Source: Apteryx mantelli (lineage: Eukaryota; Chordata; Aves; Apterygiformes; Apterygidae). From it: a stretch of 64,000 bases of DNA. Shown one piece after another: positions 12,901-25,600 of this stretch. The stretch covers positions 26,432,583 to 26,496,582 of the forward strand of contig NC_089985.1 in NCBI RefSeq assembly GCF_036417845.1, written 5' to 3'. Each line of letters begins with the position of its first letter. Positions within the stretch are counted from its first letter, which is position 1. Below the pieces are notes generated by a model that worked only from the letters and a program-made list of their open reading frames with translations, was not told where the DNA came from and searched no databases. The position numbers and the translations under genes are program-made.

Positions 12901-15138
12901 ATATCTGAAAATAGTCAGCTTGCCAGTGCAGCTGCTAGGAACCAGGTATAATACTCTTCCCTTTTGCTGCCACCAGCTAACAGAAGAATAGTCACATCTA
13001 CATCACTTGCTTCAGGGTGTTCCTCTAAAAGTAATGCAAACTAGAGTTCATTGCAGCAACCTCATCTAGAAATAACAAAAGTATGGGTTCTGTGGTAAGG
13101 AATGAGGAAAAAATAAAAAGATCACAGAGGCTGAGAAATCAAGTCCATGGGAGTGAGAACTTGGGGCCATAGATGATTACACACTTAATATTTTCCTCTA
13201 ATTTTATGATTAATGGAAGTGGACTATGCTTAGATCTAAGAATCCTTTGTTCAGCTGACTCACACAATACTAGACTCATCAGGCACATGACTGGACAGTG
13301 CTATCAACGATGTTCAAACATTGTTAGTACCAGCATGATTGCTATTCCCTCTCCTAGATTATAATAAGAAAAGATTAAAAAAAAATTTTTTTTAAGACAG
13401 TGATATACCAGCATTGTGCTAGTTATTGCTAATATTAATTTACTGTAGCATTGCATAGCACCCTAGAGAATTATTAGGTAGCAAGTCCTCCCAAACAGCT
13501 ATCTGAGAGCACACATAGCACATGTGGTTGCAGGCAACTGTTCAAAAATATTATTGAAAAAGAAAGAAGATATACACTGGTGGTTGAATGGGCTGTAATG
13601 CTTCCCTTTTAGAAATATGGGTTAAGTTCTTTCTTCAGACTTCAAAACTTCATATACCTATTCCTGGAAAGTTACTGGCTCTTCTGAGATAGCAAGTCTT
13701 TTCCAAGTCTCCTCTTGAACCCGGCCTACTGCAGAAACAAATTCAAGATTCCGATAATCAGGCTCCAGGAAAGAGAAAGAATTTAAGACTGTGATTTTAC
13801 AAGATAAATTATTCTTCAGCAATCCCATTTCAGAGGTCTAGACCATGGGCTGCAATGGGGCTAAGCCTGAGGTAGTTCAAATAGGCATAATGCTAGTCAT
13901 AGGCACCACTTACCCTCTGGAGATGATCAGAGAACAGGTCTCTTCCGACAGATGTAATTTTACTCTGTAGAGCAATGATGGTAGTAAATGACTGAAGGAC
14001 AGTGTAGAGGAACTACCATGCACGTGAAGTTAAAAGTTTTATAGGTGCTGTCAATAGATTCTTGCCTAAGACTAAACTCACCTTATAAATCCAGCTGAGA
14101 TGAATTTATTAGAAAGAGCTGCAGAAACTGTATTCAGCTTGAAATTCCACACTTCTTCCGGGACATAAAAAACATGAAGCTCCACCAACTAAATCAAGTA
14201 AGAAAAGATTATCCTAGCTATAGATATATTATTAAATCCTCTTCCTTTGTGCTTTATTTTCCTTAGTTGGACTTTCAATTTCTAGAGGCAGGTATTGTTT
14301 CTTTGCTGTTAGTACATGGACTAGAACAATGATGCTCTAGATGAAAATGATGACCAGAACAAATTTTGATTGCATTCCAACTGACAATAGGCTCAGCATC
14401 GAAAAAAAATCACATTAGAACAAGCTCAACAATAAAAATGAGAGAAAAGACAGCCTATGCTGCTGCTGCATGTCACTGTGACAGCAATGGATAGAGCTTA
14501 CCAAAAATAGTTGATCCTCTAGAGTGTATACCACGGATACTTGAATACTTCCGCTAAAATTTCAACCTTGTTCAACTCATAAAAACTGCAAAGCCCTAAA
14601 AGCCTGATCCAAAGGTAGTACAAAGCTGCATAATGAGACCTTGCCAGCACAAAAAAATTTTCAAAATATTTCTCACCATTGTTAACAATATTAGCCATCT
14701 TGGAAGCACAGAAGTGCTCTCGGTAATGTCTGTGACAAGAATAACTCAGCCTGCTCCGAGAAAGTTCACTTAGACTGTGCCCAAACCTCTGATAGTCATG
14801 GCACTACTAATAGCTGGGTCTTAACATTTTTGGTGAAACTAAAATTATATTAGCAAGGATCATAAATTTCTGAAAAGGCTTCCCTGTAACTAGAAGCCAT
14901 GCAAATAAGCTACATTAAATATTTCTGCAGTTGTTGAATTACTAAATATAAACAAGGAAAAAAATGATTTTTTTATGTTTACTATGTTAAAAGAAAATTT
15001 TTTCTCTCAAGTCTTCTAGAAATGTTGCAAGGTTGCTTATTTTGTATTTTTTTATTTTTATTTAAGAAACAAAAAACTTTTTCTAAAAAGTGTAAGAACT
15101 CTCACCTGTGATGTTGGAGGCCTCATTCGACTGAACAT
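1051..15138 (-). CDS. SPATA1: SPATA1, spermatogenesis-associated protein 1 (3' end beyond window)
   Basis: Eleven coding exons join in frame to 504 codons: 15106-15138, 14082-14188, 11041-11158, 8878-8931, 8452-8782, 8097-8345, 6109-6253, 5899-5959, 3833-3950, 2983-3108 and 1051-1220. The N-terminal part (LVELHVFYVPEE, then KFIFLKCIGKKLAV and ELKSFAPPY) and the C-terminal coiled coil (KKDRRCMEKTREDL, EEWKKKYFETKKA, LRQDLELYYQKLLLQLEAR) match mammalian SPATA1 as I remember it. The middle (residues about 105-400) is polar, low in conserved motifs and fast evolving. The last visible exon ends at a donor in phase 0, so at least one more exon lies left of position 1. The start is the ATG at 15138: it gives an 11-residue first exon ending RPPTSQ, comparable to human RPSSSE just before LVELH. 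The 5'UTR exon was not found and is probably in the CpG island shared with GNG5. In mammals the protein is testis-enriched and linked to sperm acrosome and flagellum biology; the molecular role is unclear. Confidence 0.94.
2983..3108 (-). CDS. SPATA1: SPATA1 coding exon 10 (residues 406-448), coiled coil
   Basis: Highly charged helix EQLQQMKKDRRCMEKTREDL ending LEQNKLRRYH, matching the mammalian segment that ends SKLKRYH. Acceptor TTTTTAG, donor CACG|GTACAC, phase 1. Confidence 0.93.
3833..3950 (-). CDS. SPATA1: SPATA1 coding exon 9 (residues 367-406)
   Basis: Encodes ADENNQNHLTCPKEYLSPP and a proline-rich stretch ending in AIQAE. Acceptor CTCTCTAG, donor AAA|GTAAGT, phase 1. Confidence 0.88.
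5899..5959 (-). CDS. SPATA1: SPATA1 coding exon 8 (residues 346-366)
   Basis: A 61-nt exon encoding LQQYRTGKSVADPGEKQDNQ after a split serine codon. Acceptor TCTTCAG, donor CAG|GTGTGT, ends in phase 0. Confidence 0.82.
6109..6253 (-). CDS. SPATA1: SPATA1 coding exon 7 (residues 298-346)
   Basis: Encodes ELIPKLPVTNMENNDHQE onward to HIHNNQ. Acceptor TGTCAAAG, donor AAAG|GTTAGT, phase 2. It reads through in the frame set by exons 6 and 8; the content is polar and not recognisable by itself. Confidence 0.82.
6788..6903. repeat. Compound microsatellite (TA)n, (CA)n, (GT)n
   Basis: Alternating TA runs are followed by a short CA run joined directly to a run of about 16 GT units, inside a SPATA1 intron. 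The CA/GT junction is self-complementary. Confidence 0.97.
8097..8345 (-). CDS. SPATA1: SPATA1 coding exon 6 (residues 215-298), second copy of an internal repeat
   Basis: A symmetric phase 1-1 exon of 249 nt (83 codons). Its 3' half (LHVNHSDEQGQNN) resembles exon 5. The acceptor is strong (TTATGCAG). The donor G|GTACTG is weak and was chosen because it keeps phase 1 into exon 7; the frame stays open for some 27 codons beyond it, so the exact 3' boundary is the least certain one in the gene. Confidence 0.75.
8452..8782 (-). CDS. SPATA1: SPATA1 coding exon 5 (residues 105-215), first copy of an internal repeat
   Basis: Begins ALYPELYLLPGVEYFEDVY, then becomes polar and serine-rich. The 3' half contains LHTNHDQGQNN, which recurs in the next exon. 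Acceptor TTTTAG, donor AAAG|GTAAGT, ends in phase 1. Confidence 0.9.
8878..8931 (-). CDS. SPATA1: SPATA1 coding exon 4 (residues 87-104)
   Basis: An 18-codon exon, VKAKQEAELELKSFAPPY, phase 0 at both ends. Acceptor TTCCAAG, donor TAT|GTATGT. The SFAPPY motif is shared with mammalian SPATA1. Confidence 0.92.
9419..9456. repeat. Tandem duplication of a 19-bp unit
   Basis: TTCCATTGTGTGATACAA occurs twice in direct succession in a SPATA1 intron. Confidence 0.9.
11041..11158 (-). CDS. SPATA1: SPATA1 coding exon 3 (residues 47-86)
   Basis: Encodes VSPYITLRVLREKLGEYL through FIFLKCIGKKLAV. Acceptor ATTCTAG, donor GTG|GTAAGT, ends in phase 0. Confidence 0.93.
11159..14081. other. SPATA1 intron 2, no recognised feature
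   Basis: Non-coding intron between exons 2 and 3. Short open frames occur (the longest is 125 codons at 12083-12460) but have no flanking splice signals or family resemblance. No repeat family was recognised. Confidence 0.6.
14082..14188 (-). CDS. SPATA1: SPATA1 coding exon 2 (residues 12-47)
   Basis: Encodes LVELHVFYVPEEVWNFKL onward to SAGFI(R). Acceptor TTTAG, donor AAG|GTGAGT, phase 2. This is the best conserved part of the N-terminal domain. Confidence 0.9.
15106..15138 (-). CDS. SPATA1: SPATA1 coding exon 1 (residues 1-11)
   Basis: Encodes MFSRMRPPTSQ and ends in phase 0 at a strong donor (CAG|GTGAGA). It is too short to be found as an ORF. It was chosen because RPPTSQ precedes LVELH exactly where mammalian proteins have RPSSSE. 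Confidence 0.75.
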
Positions 15139-15749
15139 ATTGATCCCTCTACTTGATCACAGTGAATGCCAGATGCACTTTTTAATTTTCTTTTTGATCT
15201 AAGCATTCTTTAAGAATGAGTTCCATGATAAATCTGTTATGGGAGAGGTTATTCCATTAATTTCCTTTATTTTAATTTACTTTTCTTCTTTTCCACTTAT
15301 AAGAATAAAAAAGCTGTTTATGGACTGAGGCCGAAAGCTTCTAGCTAACTGTAGACAAACAGGCTCACCACACCTCCTACAGAAGCGAGGATCACCTAAG
15401 TAACTCGGTGAACAACATAATCGCAGCCATACAGCTCTGCGGGGATCTACCCTGGAATACTTCCTCTAACATTCTTTGTCCTTTTCTAAAAATACTTTAG
15501 TCGCATATAATTTTCTATGCAACTCCATCATGTATCTAAAGACACAAAATGGGATTCTTGCAAGGTCTGGATTTATCTTTAATAAGAGGGCAATTACTAT
15601 GAACTGAAGCCAAGTCATTCATATACCTCACATTTCATATTAGACTGGCCAAATACGGTATTCCAAAGAAGTCTGACTGTATCAGGCAACCATGTTGGAA
15701 AAATCCTTTCATAAGCTACCCTGGCTCCACCCTAGTGTTTTAGGATTCT

Positions 15750-16400
15750 TCTCAGCACCCTCATTTGAAGGCTGTTTCAGAACCTCACTATTCTATCACT
15801 TACAAACCTTCCGAGTTTCAGCCTAGCTGGATGTCCTCCACAGGTATAAACTCACCCGCTGTGCATGTGCCAATGCCGTCCTTCACACGAGCAGCTCCTC
15901 CTCCCTGGGTTTATCATACTTGTATTTGGAGAGCAGTCATACCTCCTCTCCACTTCCACTTTGCTAGTTTAAAAACACCACACTCTGCTAAACAAGCTCT
16001 CTGCTCTTCTTACCGTCTTAATGGCTCTTCCTTGCACCCCTTCTAGTTCTAATTCACATTTTCTTGGACATAAGTGACCAGACTTTCAAGATGAGGTCTC
16101 TCCCTGGCTCTGTACAGTGGAATTAAGATTTCTTCACGTCCGTAGGAAAAATCTACTTAAAAGGCTCTATGTCCTTTTCATGACTATACTGCAACGAGCA
16201 TTCACAAACGACCTGGCTAGCGCGTCCCGTCATTGCTCCTCAGCTAGTCTCAACCACCAAAGACACCCCAGGTTGTAGAAGAGATTATTCTTATTAGGCC
16301 TATATAGATGCAAGTTCTTGCATTTTGTATTACTAATTTTCACTCCATTTCATTATTCCAGGCTTCATCTGCGTTTTTGGATGCTTTCTGCAATAAATAT
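15750..16400 (-). repeat. Ancient CR1-type LINE fragment
   Basis: The plus strand reads like the complement of the 3' part of an old sauropsid CR1. It has segments resembling the known consensus for the 3' region, such as GCTGTTTCAGAACCTCAC, GTGCCAATGCCGTCCTT and AAGATGAGGTCTCTCCC. It is heavily diverged and without a usable reading frame. Its edges are approximate. It lies upstream of the first SPATA1 coding exon. Confidence 0.65.
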
Positions 16401-16664
16401 TAACCACCTTCTAAGCTGCAGTCAAGGACCAAATATGCTGGCAAAAGTAAAGTTAACAATTTCATTCACTGTGTCTCAGAATAACCTTCAAACCAGTAAT
16501 TCAGTTGAGAATATCAACAACATTTGCTAGCTTAGACCGAATATTATTTTCTCATCTAATCTGCCAATGTAGACAATGAAAAAAAATCACATTTTTGTGT
16601 TTCCTTGATTTCAGGGGCCTTTTCCCAGGAATCACTTGGAAGCTTACCCCAACAAAGTAGGATT

Positions 16665-16693
16665 CCCCCTTCCCCCCTCCCCCCCCCCCCCCC
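16665..16693. repeat. Poly-C tract
   Basis: A C-rich run including about 15 consecutive C at the left edge of the SPATA1/GNG5 CpG island. On the SPATA1-sense strand it is a G-tract. Confidence 0.95.
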
Positions 16694-17204
16694 GGACACA
16701 CAGTGGGAGTACTTCGGACCCCAGGCCCACGCACTGCATTCTCCTAGTAATTTAACCTTCCCCGGAAATTCAGGCTCGGAAATGGAAGAGCCATAACCCA
16801 CTAGCCCTAACGAGAACTCCCCGCGGCGTGTTTCTGCCAGGTGTGGCGGCGCAGTCCTCACAGCGACGCCTTGCCATCGGCCTCGGCCGCCGCCGCCCGG
16901 CAGCGGGGCGCCGCGGGGAGCGCCCGGAGCGGAGCCGCGGGGACGGGACAGGACAGGGCCGGGCCGGGCGCCCTCGGGCCGCCTCCGAGCGCCGCGCCGC
17001 TCCGCGCCCCTCTCCGCGCCTGCGGGACCGCCGCGGCGGCACCCGGCGGCAGCGCCCCCCGCGGCGGCCGTTGGCGGCCCCAGGCGCGCGGGCGGCGGCT
17101 GCGCAGGCGCCGCCGGGCGGGAGAGTTCGGGACGCGCCGGAAAGTTGGGGCTGGGTGTGCCCGCCGCCTGCCGCTGCCCCCCGCCGCTCCTGCCCGCGCC
17201 CACC

Positions 17205-18622
<1,418 letters not shown>

Positions 18623-20941
18623 GTAAGTTCTTGAATTATGATTCATAAACTTGTTTTGTCATTAAAAATAGCTAGCTTTAAATGAGGCTGTCTGTGTTAA
18701 AAACATTGAGAAGAGACATCTGACTTCTGCAGCTGTTGTCGGTCTAGATCCCCATTTTGGGCCCCTCCTCCCACACCATGGTGGTAGCTCTGCACTGGAC
18801 TGTACAAATGCTGTTCATAAGCACTGTGAGTGGCATTTAGCTGTTGCAGAGCCTCAACCACTTTCTATTGCTGCAGCAGCAGAAGTAGCAGGGCCGGCTA
18901 CTAGTGAGCTGTTATTTTGACTAACCTGGCTTGACATTAATTGTGCTGTATCTTCCCTCCTTTTAAGGGTATTGTTTCCATTTTCTCACTTAGAATTATT
19001 GCCTGACAGTGTACTTGGTGAATTCAGATTGCAGCAGATACTTAAAGCAGACTTTGGTTCTTAGGATTTTCTTCTAGTTTCTTGACAAGCTACCTAAACT
19101 AAAACTTTTGAAGAGAACTTCCAAGAGTAGGCTAGTGGTGGTCTTAAAGTAAGAACACTGTCCTCTATAGGACATTTCCTCTAACTCAAAAGGAAAGGCT
19201 ATATAGTCCAAGAATTGTATCAAGGCCTGTATTCCACTTAAATAAGCTACTACATGGATAGGCAGTATAAATAACTAGAAACAGCTCACTCTTGATTTCG
19301 ATTTACATTCCAAAACTTTTATAGGTTGATTAACACTGTTGCTATCACTATGAAGCTAAATTACTAGTCTGGTATTGCTTGAAAATTCTGGTAATTAAGT
19401 TTTAGACTAACCTCTATAGAAAGCTGGGTGGGGTTTAGATCCACAGTATTCTAACCAAGAGTGTTTGAATCTCAGTAATTTGCTGCTTCGCATATAACAA
19501 ATGCATAAAAATTTTACCATCTCCCTCACCTTGCATTTCTTGGGGGTGACAGCATATACAACATTATTTCAAATCACCTGATGTGCTTTAATAGTTCATA
19601 ACCCTTAGAAACCTCATAGTGAGTCTTAACCTTGAGGGATTCTGTTTTTGTAGCAGACCTGCATTACCCAAAGAATTGTAGTTTGCTGGATGTAAGTTGT
19701 GTTATTTATATAGCTTTAAAGAAAGATGACCACAATCAGATTTGTTAAAATTGTTCTCTCATTTGAGAACTTAACCATTCACTACCTTCAAGCAGACTGC
19801 AGAAAGCTTCCAGAAAGTTTGTGTGTAATACAAGCAGTTCATGCTAATAAAACCCAGAGTACAGAGGTTGATGCTTAATTGTATTAACGCCCCCCCCTCG
19901 CCCATACACACACACTTCCTAGACTATCTTGAGCAATGCATTATAGTAGTGTAACTGAAATGTGTTTTAGAGTTCCTGTAGTTTTTAAAGTTGTTTCTAC
20001 TGTGAGCCTTAACTATTCTTATTTCAAAGATAAGTATTTTGGACACTGACTTATGATCACACTATTATGGCTTCAGCTGGGAGCAACAGTTCAAGAAGGA
20101 GGAAATCAAATAACTTGTCAGCATTATAGACTGATGACCTTAATATTTATAAGAAGTTAAATTAGCTATAGTTGAATCTGTGCTACCTATGATTCTCCAC
20201 TAAGCTTTGCCAATAACTACTAGTTCCTGGGTGTGGATGTCAGGAAGTATGTTTGGTTTGTGTGTCTCAATTGTGTGCACATACAGAGCTTAAAAAGGCT
20301 TAGTATTTTATTTCTCAATTACAGCCCTTATCTTCCATTTCTGATTTTGTAATCAAGCACTTGCTTCTGCTGATGCTACAGGCAAGTCACTGGAACAGCA
20401 ATTTTAGTCATACTACCTATATAGAGAATTGTTTTCCTTCACTGTATCTCTTGCAAGCATTTCCTCAAAATAGGCAATTTCTTATTTGTAATCCTGGTGT
20501 TTTGACGATGAGCCAATAGAGTTCATGTTTGCACAGTGAGCACCACCTCTGTAGAGTGAAAAGGAAGTATAATTCTGTCTAATGGGCTCATTGTTAGCTA
20601 CCCAGACTCCCCCTGCTTTTCAAAGGCAGAATAGATGCCTGATATTTCTGTAGGTGTCAAGTGACTGTGAACAAGTTTTTCTGAAGATCTGGCTTCCAGC
20701 AGACAAAGTGCTTCAGTTATCTCACAACAGCTTTGATTATTTTCCTGTACCCTTGGGGATAGCTTCATGGTTTTAAAAAGTTATTTTGTAATCTAATAGC
20801 CCTATAAAACAGCTGGGAAAAATACCAATTTTTCTAACTAGCTCTCTGTGGCATACTCTGACAGTGCATGTTTTTAGACATGGGTTGCTTCATTTAGGAT
20901 TGGTACTTCTCTAACTACTTTCTTTTGTTTTTGTCTTTCAG
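18623..20941 (+). other. GNG5: GNG5 intron 2, lying in the 3'UTR
   Basis: Bounded by GTAAGT at 18623 and TTTGTCTTTCAG ending at 20941. No gene or recognisable repeat is seen inside. Confidence 0.7.
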
Positions 20942-21185
20942 ATCTTTTAGCATCTTTTCCTAGCTGCTGATGTGTGTAGGGACAGAGTGCCTCAAGGAGT
21001 AGCTTGGTTTGAAGTCTGTACAAAAGCTTAGCTTTAATGTGCCAAATCTAACTGTAAAATTGCTACTATTGTCAAACCTCTTACCATCTACCTCTCCAAA
21101 TGAACTGTATGCTAATTAATACTTCTGTTTCATGAGGGAATCAGTTTTATATACCAAGCAAAAAATAAAAGTGTTTTGATTTAGT
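20942..21185 (+). other. GNG5: GNG5 exon 3 (3'UTR) with poly(A) signal
   Basis: Strong acceptor (pyrimidine run plus CAG) at 20941, then about 220 nt to an AATAAA at 21164-21169. The sequence has no protein-coding capacity. The exon is inferred from paired splice signals and the poly(A) signal. Confidence 0.75.
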
Positions 21186-21479
21186 CTGGTTTTGGAATTA
21201 CTGGAACAAGTTGATTCATTTTCGGAAGTGTTCATTCCTCACCAGTTATTGTATCACTCCGTAACAGCAAGAGAACATGTACCAGAGTCTGTCTCTTTAA
21301 ATGCTCCATGGTGCTGCAAGTTTGTCTTGGGTTGATATTGTTACAGAACAATGAGGCTTCATCAGGACTATATTTAGAAACGTCAAAGAAATAGAATAGA
21401 AAAAAAAGTAATTTTTTGGCTCTTAGTTTACAACTCAACTATATAGCTGTCCCATATCAAAGTTATTAAATAAAGGCAA

Positions 21480-22563
21480 AGGTAATAAAACAGTTTATTT
21501 TTTCCTAAAAGAGCAATTCTACAAGAGTAGATAGCTTACTCTGTAAGCTCTTTAGATAAATAGTAAAAAGCACTTATAATGGCTGCACTCAAAAAGAAAG
21601 TAGTTCAAAGAACACTCAGCTTTTTAGGTGCCAGTGCATGTGTGAACTTTAAGGCAGAACAGTAGTTCATTCTGCACATAATATTAACTCACATAAACCA
21701 AAAGGCTAAAGAAGTATTTTTAAGTTTTAATAGGAAAAATCCTGCTCAGAGACCTTACCTGTTCATCTGAGCAGCTTTTTTAGATGAGGTAGCTTTATAT
21801 CCTTCCTTTAAGCTGGCCTCATGAATTCTTTCCGATTGATACTATTTCTTCTTATATACAAGAGTACTGACTATTTCAGGTACATATCTCTCCTAAATAT
21901 AACATCATTTAGGGAAAAGATGCCCGTAGGAATTTAACATATTATTTTTGTAACTTCAGGAACATAGCCATTTTACGCAAGATGTTAACCAAAATAAATA
22001 TCATAGACTTCCTAAATTGCATACAGCCTTCTTAATGTTCTCTAGATGAGAGAGTTTTTGGAAAACTGACACCATTCCTCTCAGAGGATAGCATGCTGTA
22101 AGTTAGAGGTTTAAAATATTTATACCTTACCTGATTAATGGAAGATAGCTGAGTTGAGCTGCTTTACAGATGGAAAAAAAAGTCTAATTGCAAAATACTT
22201 TATTTGAGAATATCTTTAACCAAAATTTTTTACTGTCTTTGGTGTTGCAAAATGAAATTTCTCTCTAGAGCACAGGAGTAGTCATGGTGAAGCTTCAGTA
22301 ATAGCTAAATTATAGGCTGCTCTCACATTGCCATAGTTTTTCCTGCTAAACTGGAACAAGAGTCACTGTCTTAGTCACATCTGGTTTAGCTGCAAACATA
22401 GGAAAGAAGATGCAATCCTAATTGATCTGTTCCTGTAGAAAGTTTTAATGTTGGCAGTTTTTCCTTCTGCAGACAAGTAATTGTTCAGTAACATTATCCC
22501 TGCTTAGGAGTCTGAGATGACACAATCCATGGTCATTGTCAGCAGTTAGCAGATAGCTGTCAC
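21480..22563 (-). other. RPF1: RPF1 3'UTR, two candidate poly(A) signals
   Basis: Minus-strand AATAAA occurs at 22199-22204 and at 21494-21499, giving a short or a long 3'UTR. The distal one would leave only about 300 bp to the GNG5 poly(A) signal on the other strand. Which is used cannot be told from sequence. Confidence 0.55.
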
Positions 22564-22605
22564 TTACAAGTGAAATTTTCTTCTACTTGTGTCCATTTCT
22601 CGGCG
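22564..22605 (-). CDS. RPF1: RPF1 exon 9 coding part (residues 315-327 and stop)
   Basis: [13 protein letters not shown] then TAA. Too short to see as an ORF; found by its match to the mammalian C-terminus. Acceptor GAATTTCAG. Confidence 0.95.
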   Translation of the reverse strand, partial: RREMDTSRRKFHL

Positions 22606-25600
22606 CTGAAATTCAAAAGAAAAGTTATTAACCAGCAAATTCATGTAAGAGGATACAAACACCTCATGGTGATGAGTCCATGAGTCCACCTCATGGACTA
22701 CATCAGGAGTATTAGAATTTTTTTTCTGTTATAGCTTTGGATACTCTTCTAAGTTTTGCCAATCAACTAATGCAATTGCATGGTAAAATGACTGCAAAAG
22801 TCATTTATCATTGCCTATAGTAATACTTCCATTTCACTTGGAACTGTGCATAAGTTAGTGTTACCTTCCATTCACTATTAAGAAGTGACATTTATGCAAA
22901 TAGTTTAACCATTTTTACATTATGATTCTTGCACTCATTTTGCACAAAAATAGCTCTAGTCAAGCTTACTAGGCAGTCAGTAATAGCTTATACTAGGGAA
23001 GCCTTTTTCACACGTGCTTGTAACTGTATATGTTAAATTACGTTCTGCAAATAAGTAGCCATGGTATATTGATATCCATCATCCTTGCTATTTTTATTTT
23101 TCACTTGCAGTATATCAGAATGTTTCTACTTTACATATTTGTATAAATGCACCTCTAAATGGTGTTTCAGTTGAACACTTCCTCTTGAGAACTTTATTTA
23201 ATATTGCTGTTTAGGCTCACATTTGTGGTTACATTTTATAATGTCAGATTTACTCTCCATTCCCAAACAGAACTAGTATCGTTACTTTAAAACATACCTT
23301 ATGAATCCATTCATATTCTCCAAATTTGGAATCAAAGGTTCCTTTCTGAAGGGACCTCAGCTTTAAGGTAAAACGTGGCCCAAGTTCTTGAATCCCCACT
23401 TTCTTTTCACTCTTGAAGATATACCTTCAAAAGAAAAAGAAAAAAAATTAGGAAAGCAGTTACAAGAATGTTATCTCTCATTTACAAGTTTGGGGGGGAA
23501 AAAAAAGTCACCTGTGGAATCTGAAAAAGATGTAGTCTCGCTGATTGTGAAATGTAGCTACTTGTCTTCCAATGAACTGAGGATCGTGTGGGAAGAGAGA
23601 AGCAAACATGCGACCAATAGAATGGCCAAGTCGTGTTGTAAAATTATTCAGGATTACTTCAGGTACGTGTTCTGTGGGCTCTTTACCTTTTCGCTGGAAT
23701 GAAAGTCATTAATGGATAATGAAATGAATACAGAATGATTTTAGTACGTTACGAAAGAGAAGTTTGAAGTAAACTAGAGCAAAAACAACCAGGGCCAACT
23801 TATTTTAACAAGGCTGATAACATGCCTTAATCATTTTTTAAAAGGTAGTTTAAGTTTGTAGACAAGTAAAGCAGCAGGTGGTAATATAAGAATGCTTGGT
23901 TCAATAACATAAATTTAAAGAAAAAGTGCAAATGAATAATTTTACAATCCCCATCTCCTGCACCAATTTCCAGGCTTAGCAGCACCCATTACAACAAAGA
24001 ATCAGTCTAGCTATCACAGGAGTCTGAAAATCTCTGTGGACTATTGCCAGTTAAGAGTATCTGAGCTAGCCTTTAATGACAACAGATGAAATTTAAGAAT
24101 TACCTAATTCAGAAAAGAAGAGGGGAAAAAAGGCATTTTACTGCAAGTTATTTAGGGCTAAGCAAGTAATACTACAATGCTGTAAGAGTAAGTAAAGCTA
24201 GGTTTTATTCAAGGCCAGGAACTGCATCAATTGACATCTTGTATACCAGACTGTACATATACCCTATTGTATGTATAGTATATACTGCGTATATGTATTT
24301 CCTAGTGTTTTAGGGTATCAGCTGGTATTTATTGGTATGACTACAAAAGTCCTTGGCAGACAGTTAAAGAAATTCAGCAATAACTATGAAATTGAAAATA
24401 CGCTGCTTATGAACTGGAGCATACTGGTCCTTGGCCTTTTTTAAGAGTGTGTGTACAAATACACACACTATGTGTATGTGTGTGCATTATACATACACAT
24501 ATAATTATATACATATATGCATAATTATGTATGCACATATACATACACATTGTTTATAAATGCAAAAAACACCTTTACAAAATCAACTGAATCTCATAGA
24601 ACTGCAACCAGTTTTGACAGTTAGAATATATTTATCATTAAACAATAGACTGCACATTCTATAATTTTGTTGGTGGAGTCTCACCTTTATTTCTTTACGC
24701 AAACGGACACTGCTCATTCTAAAGTGAGCTGTTGGGCCATCAGGCAAATGACTTAAAACAAGACCATCTGTTCATTGAGTTAAAGAAAAGCTGATGAAAA
24801 TCAACCTGTAATTTACAGAGGGACACATTCTGTGAAATGTAATGTTACATTAGAATATTACATTCATGATCTATGCCTGATTTACGAGGTTTTATTCTTT
24901 TTCCTCAAATACATTCATAAGCTAATTAACTAGTTTTCTGAAGCATGTCTATTAAAAGTTTGCTTTAATAGCTGAACAGAAGTATACTCTAGCACTTTCT
25001 GTCTTACTAATTAGTAATGGTTCATCTAGTCAGCAAAACTAAATGAAACTCTCTGGTCAGAAAAAAACTGTTAACTAATCCAACTGTAAAGTTTAGTGAA
25101 ACAGTAACACTAGCTATCTATGCCCTGCAAACGAAGAAAATCACTGTTTCTTTAATAATTTCAAGTCCCATTAGCCATCAGGTACTTAAGTTGGCACAGT
25201 GATTTTTTTAACTTAGCAATTACAACGTAAGCTGCACAGTGAAGAGAAAAAATCCAGAATAATAACATACATCTTTCATGCCTACTAAACTCAAAATAAT
25301 TTTTCCTAATATGCCTAGAGCTAGTACATCTATTTTAATAAATACACAAAGGATACTTGGTATTTTGCGATCTTCATTAATGACGATTAAATCTGTGAAG
25401 TCTCTTGCAATACACTGTGGAATAATTCTTTTCAAAGCCAATCCTCTTCGATAGTAGACATGCGAGTTAGGTATAACAGTAGACAATTGTTCACAGAATC
25501 TCACTGTTCTCTGCAAAACAGGTGGGCTAAGTTGCAATCTCTTAAATATACAGCCAAATTCAAAGAGGGATGGATGGCTGCTCATTCCGACTGCCCGTCT

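Noticed and set aside
14680-14710. Minus-strand ATGGCTAATATTGTTAACAATG followed by GTGAGA as a SPATA1 start exon
   Set aside because: The phase does not join to exon 2 in the LVELH frame.
16644-16734. Alternative SPATA1 first coding exon: ATG at 16734 on the minus strand, through a poly-G run, to donor GGG|GTAAGC
   Set aside because: Phase would fit exon 2, but the peptide has a polyglycine homopolymer and no resemblance to SPATA1, while the exon at 15106-15138 gives RPPTSQ in the right place.
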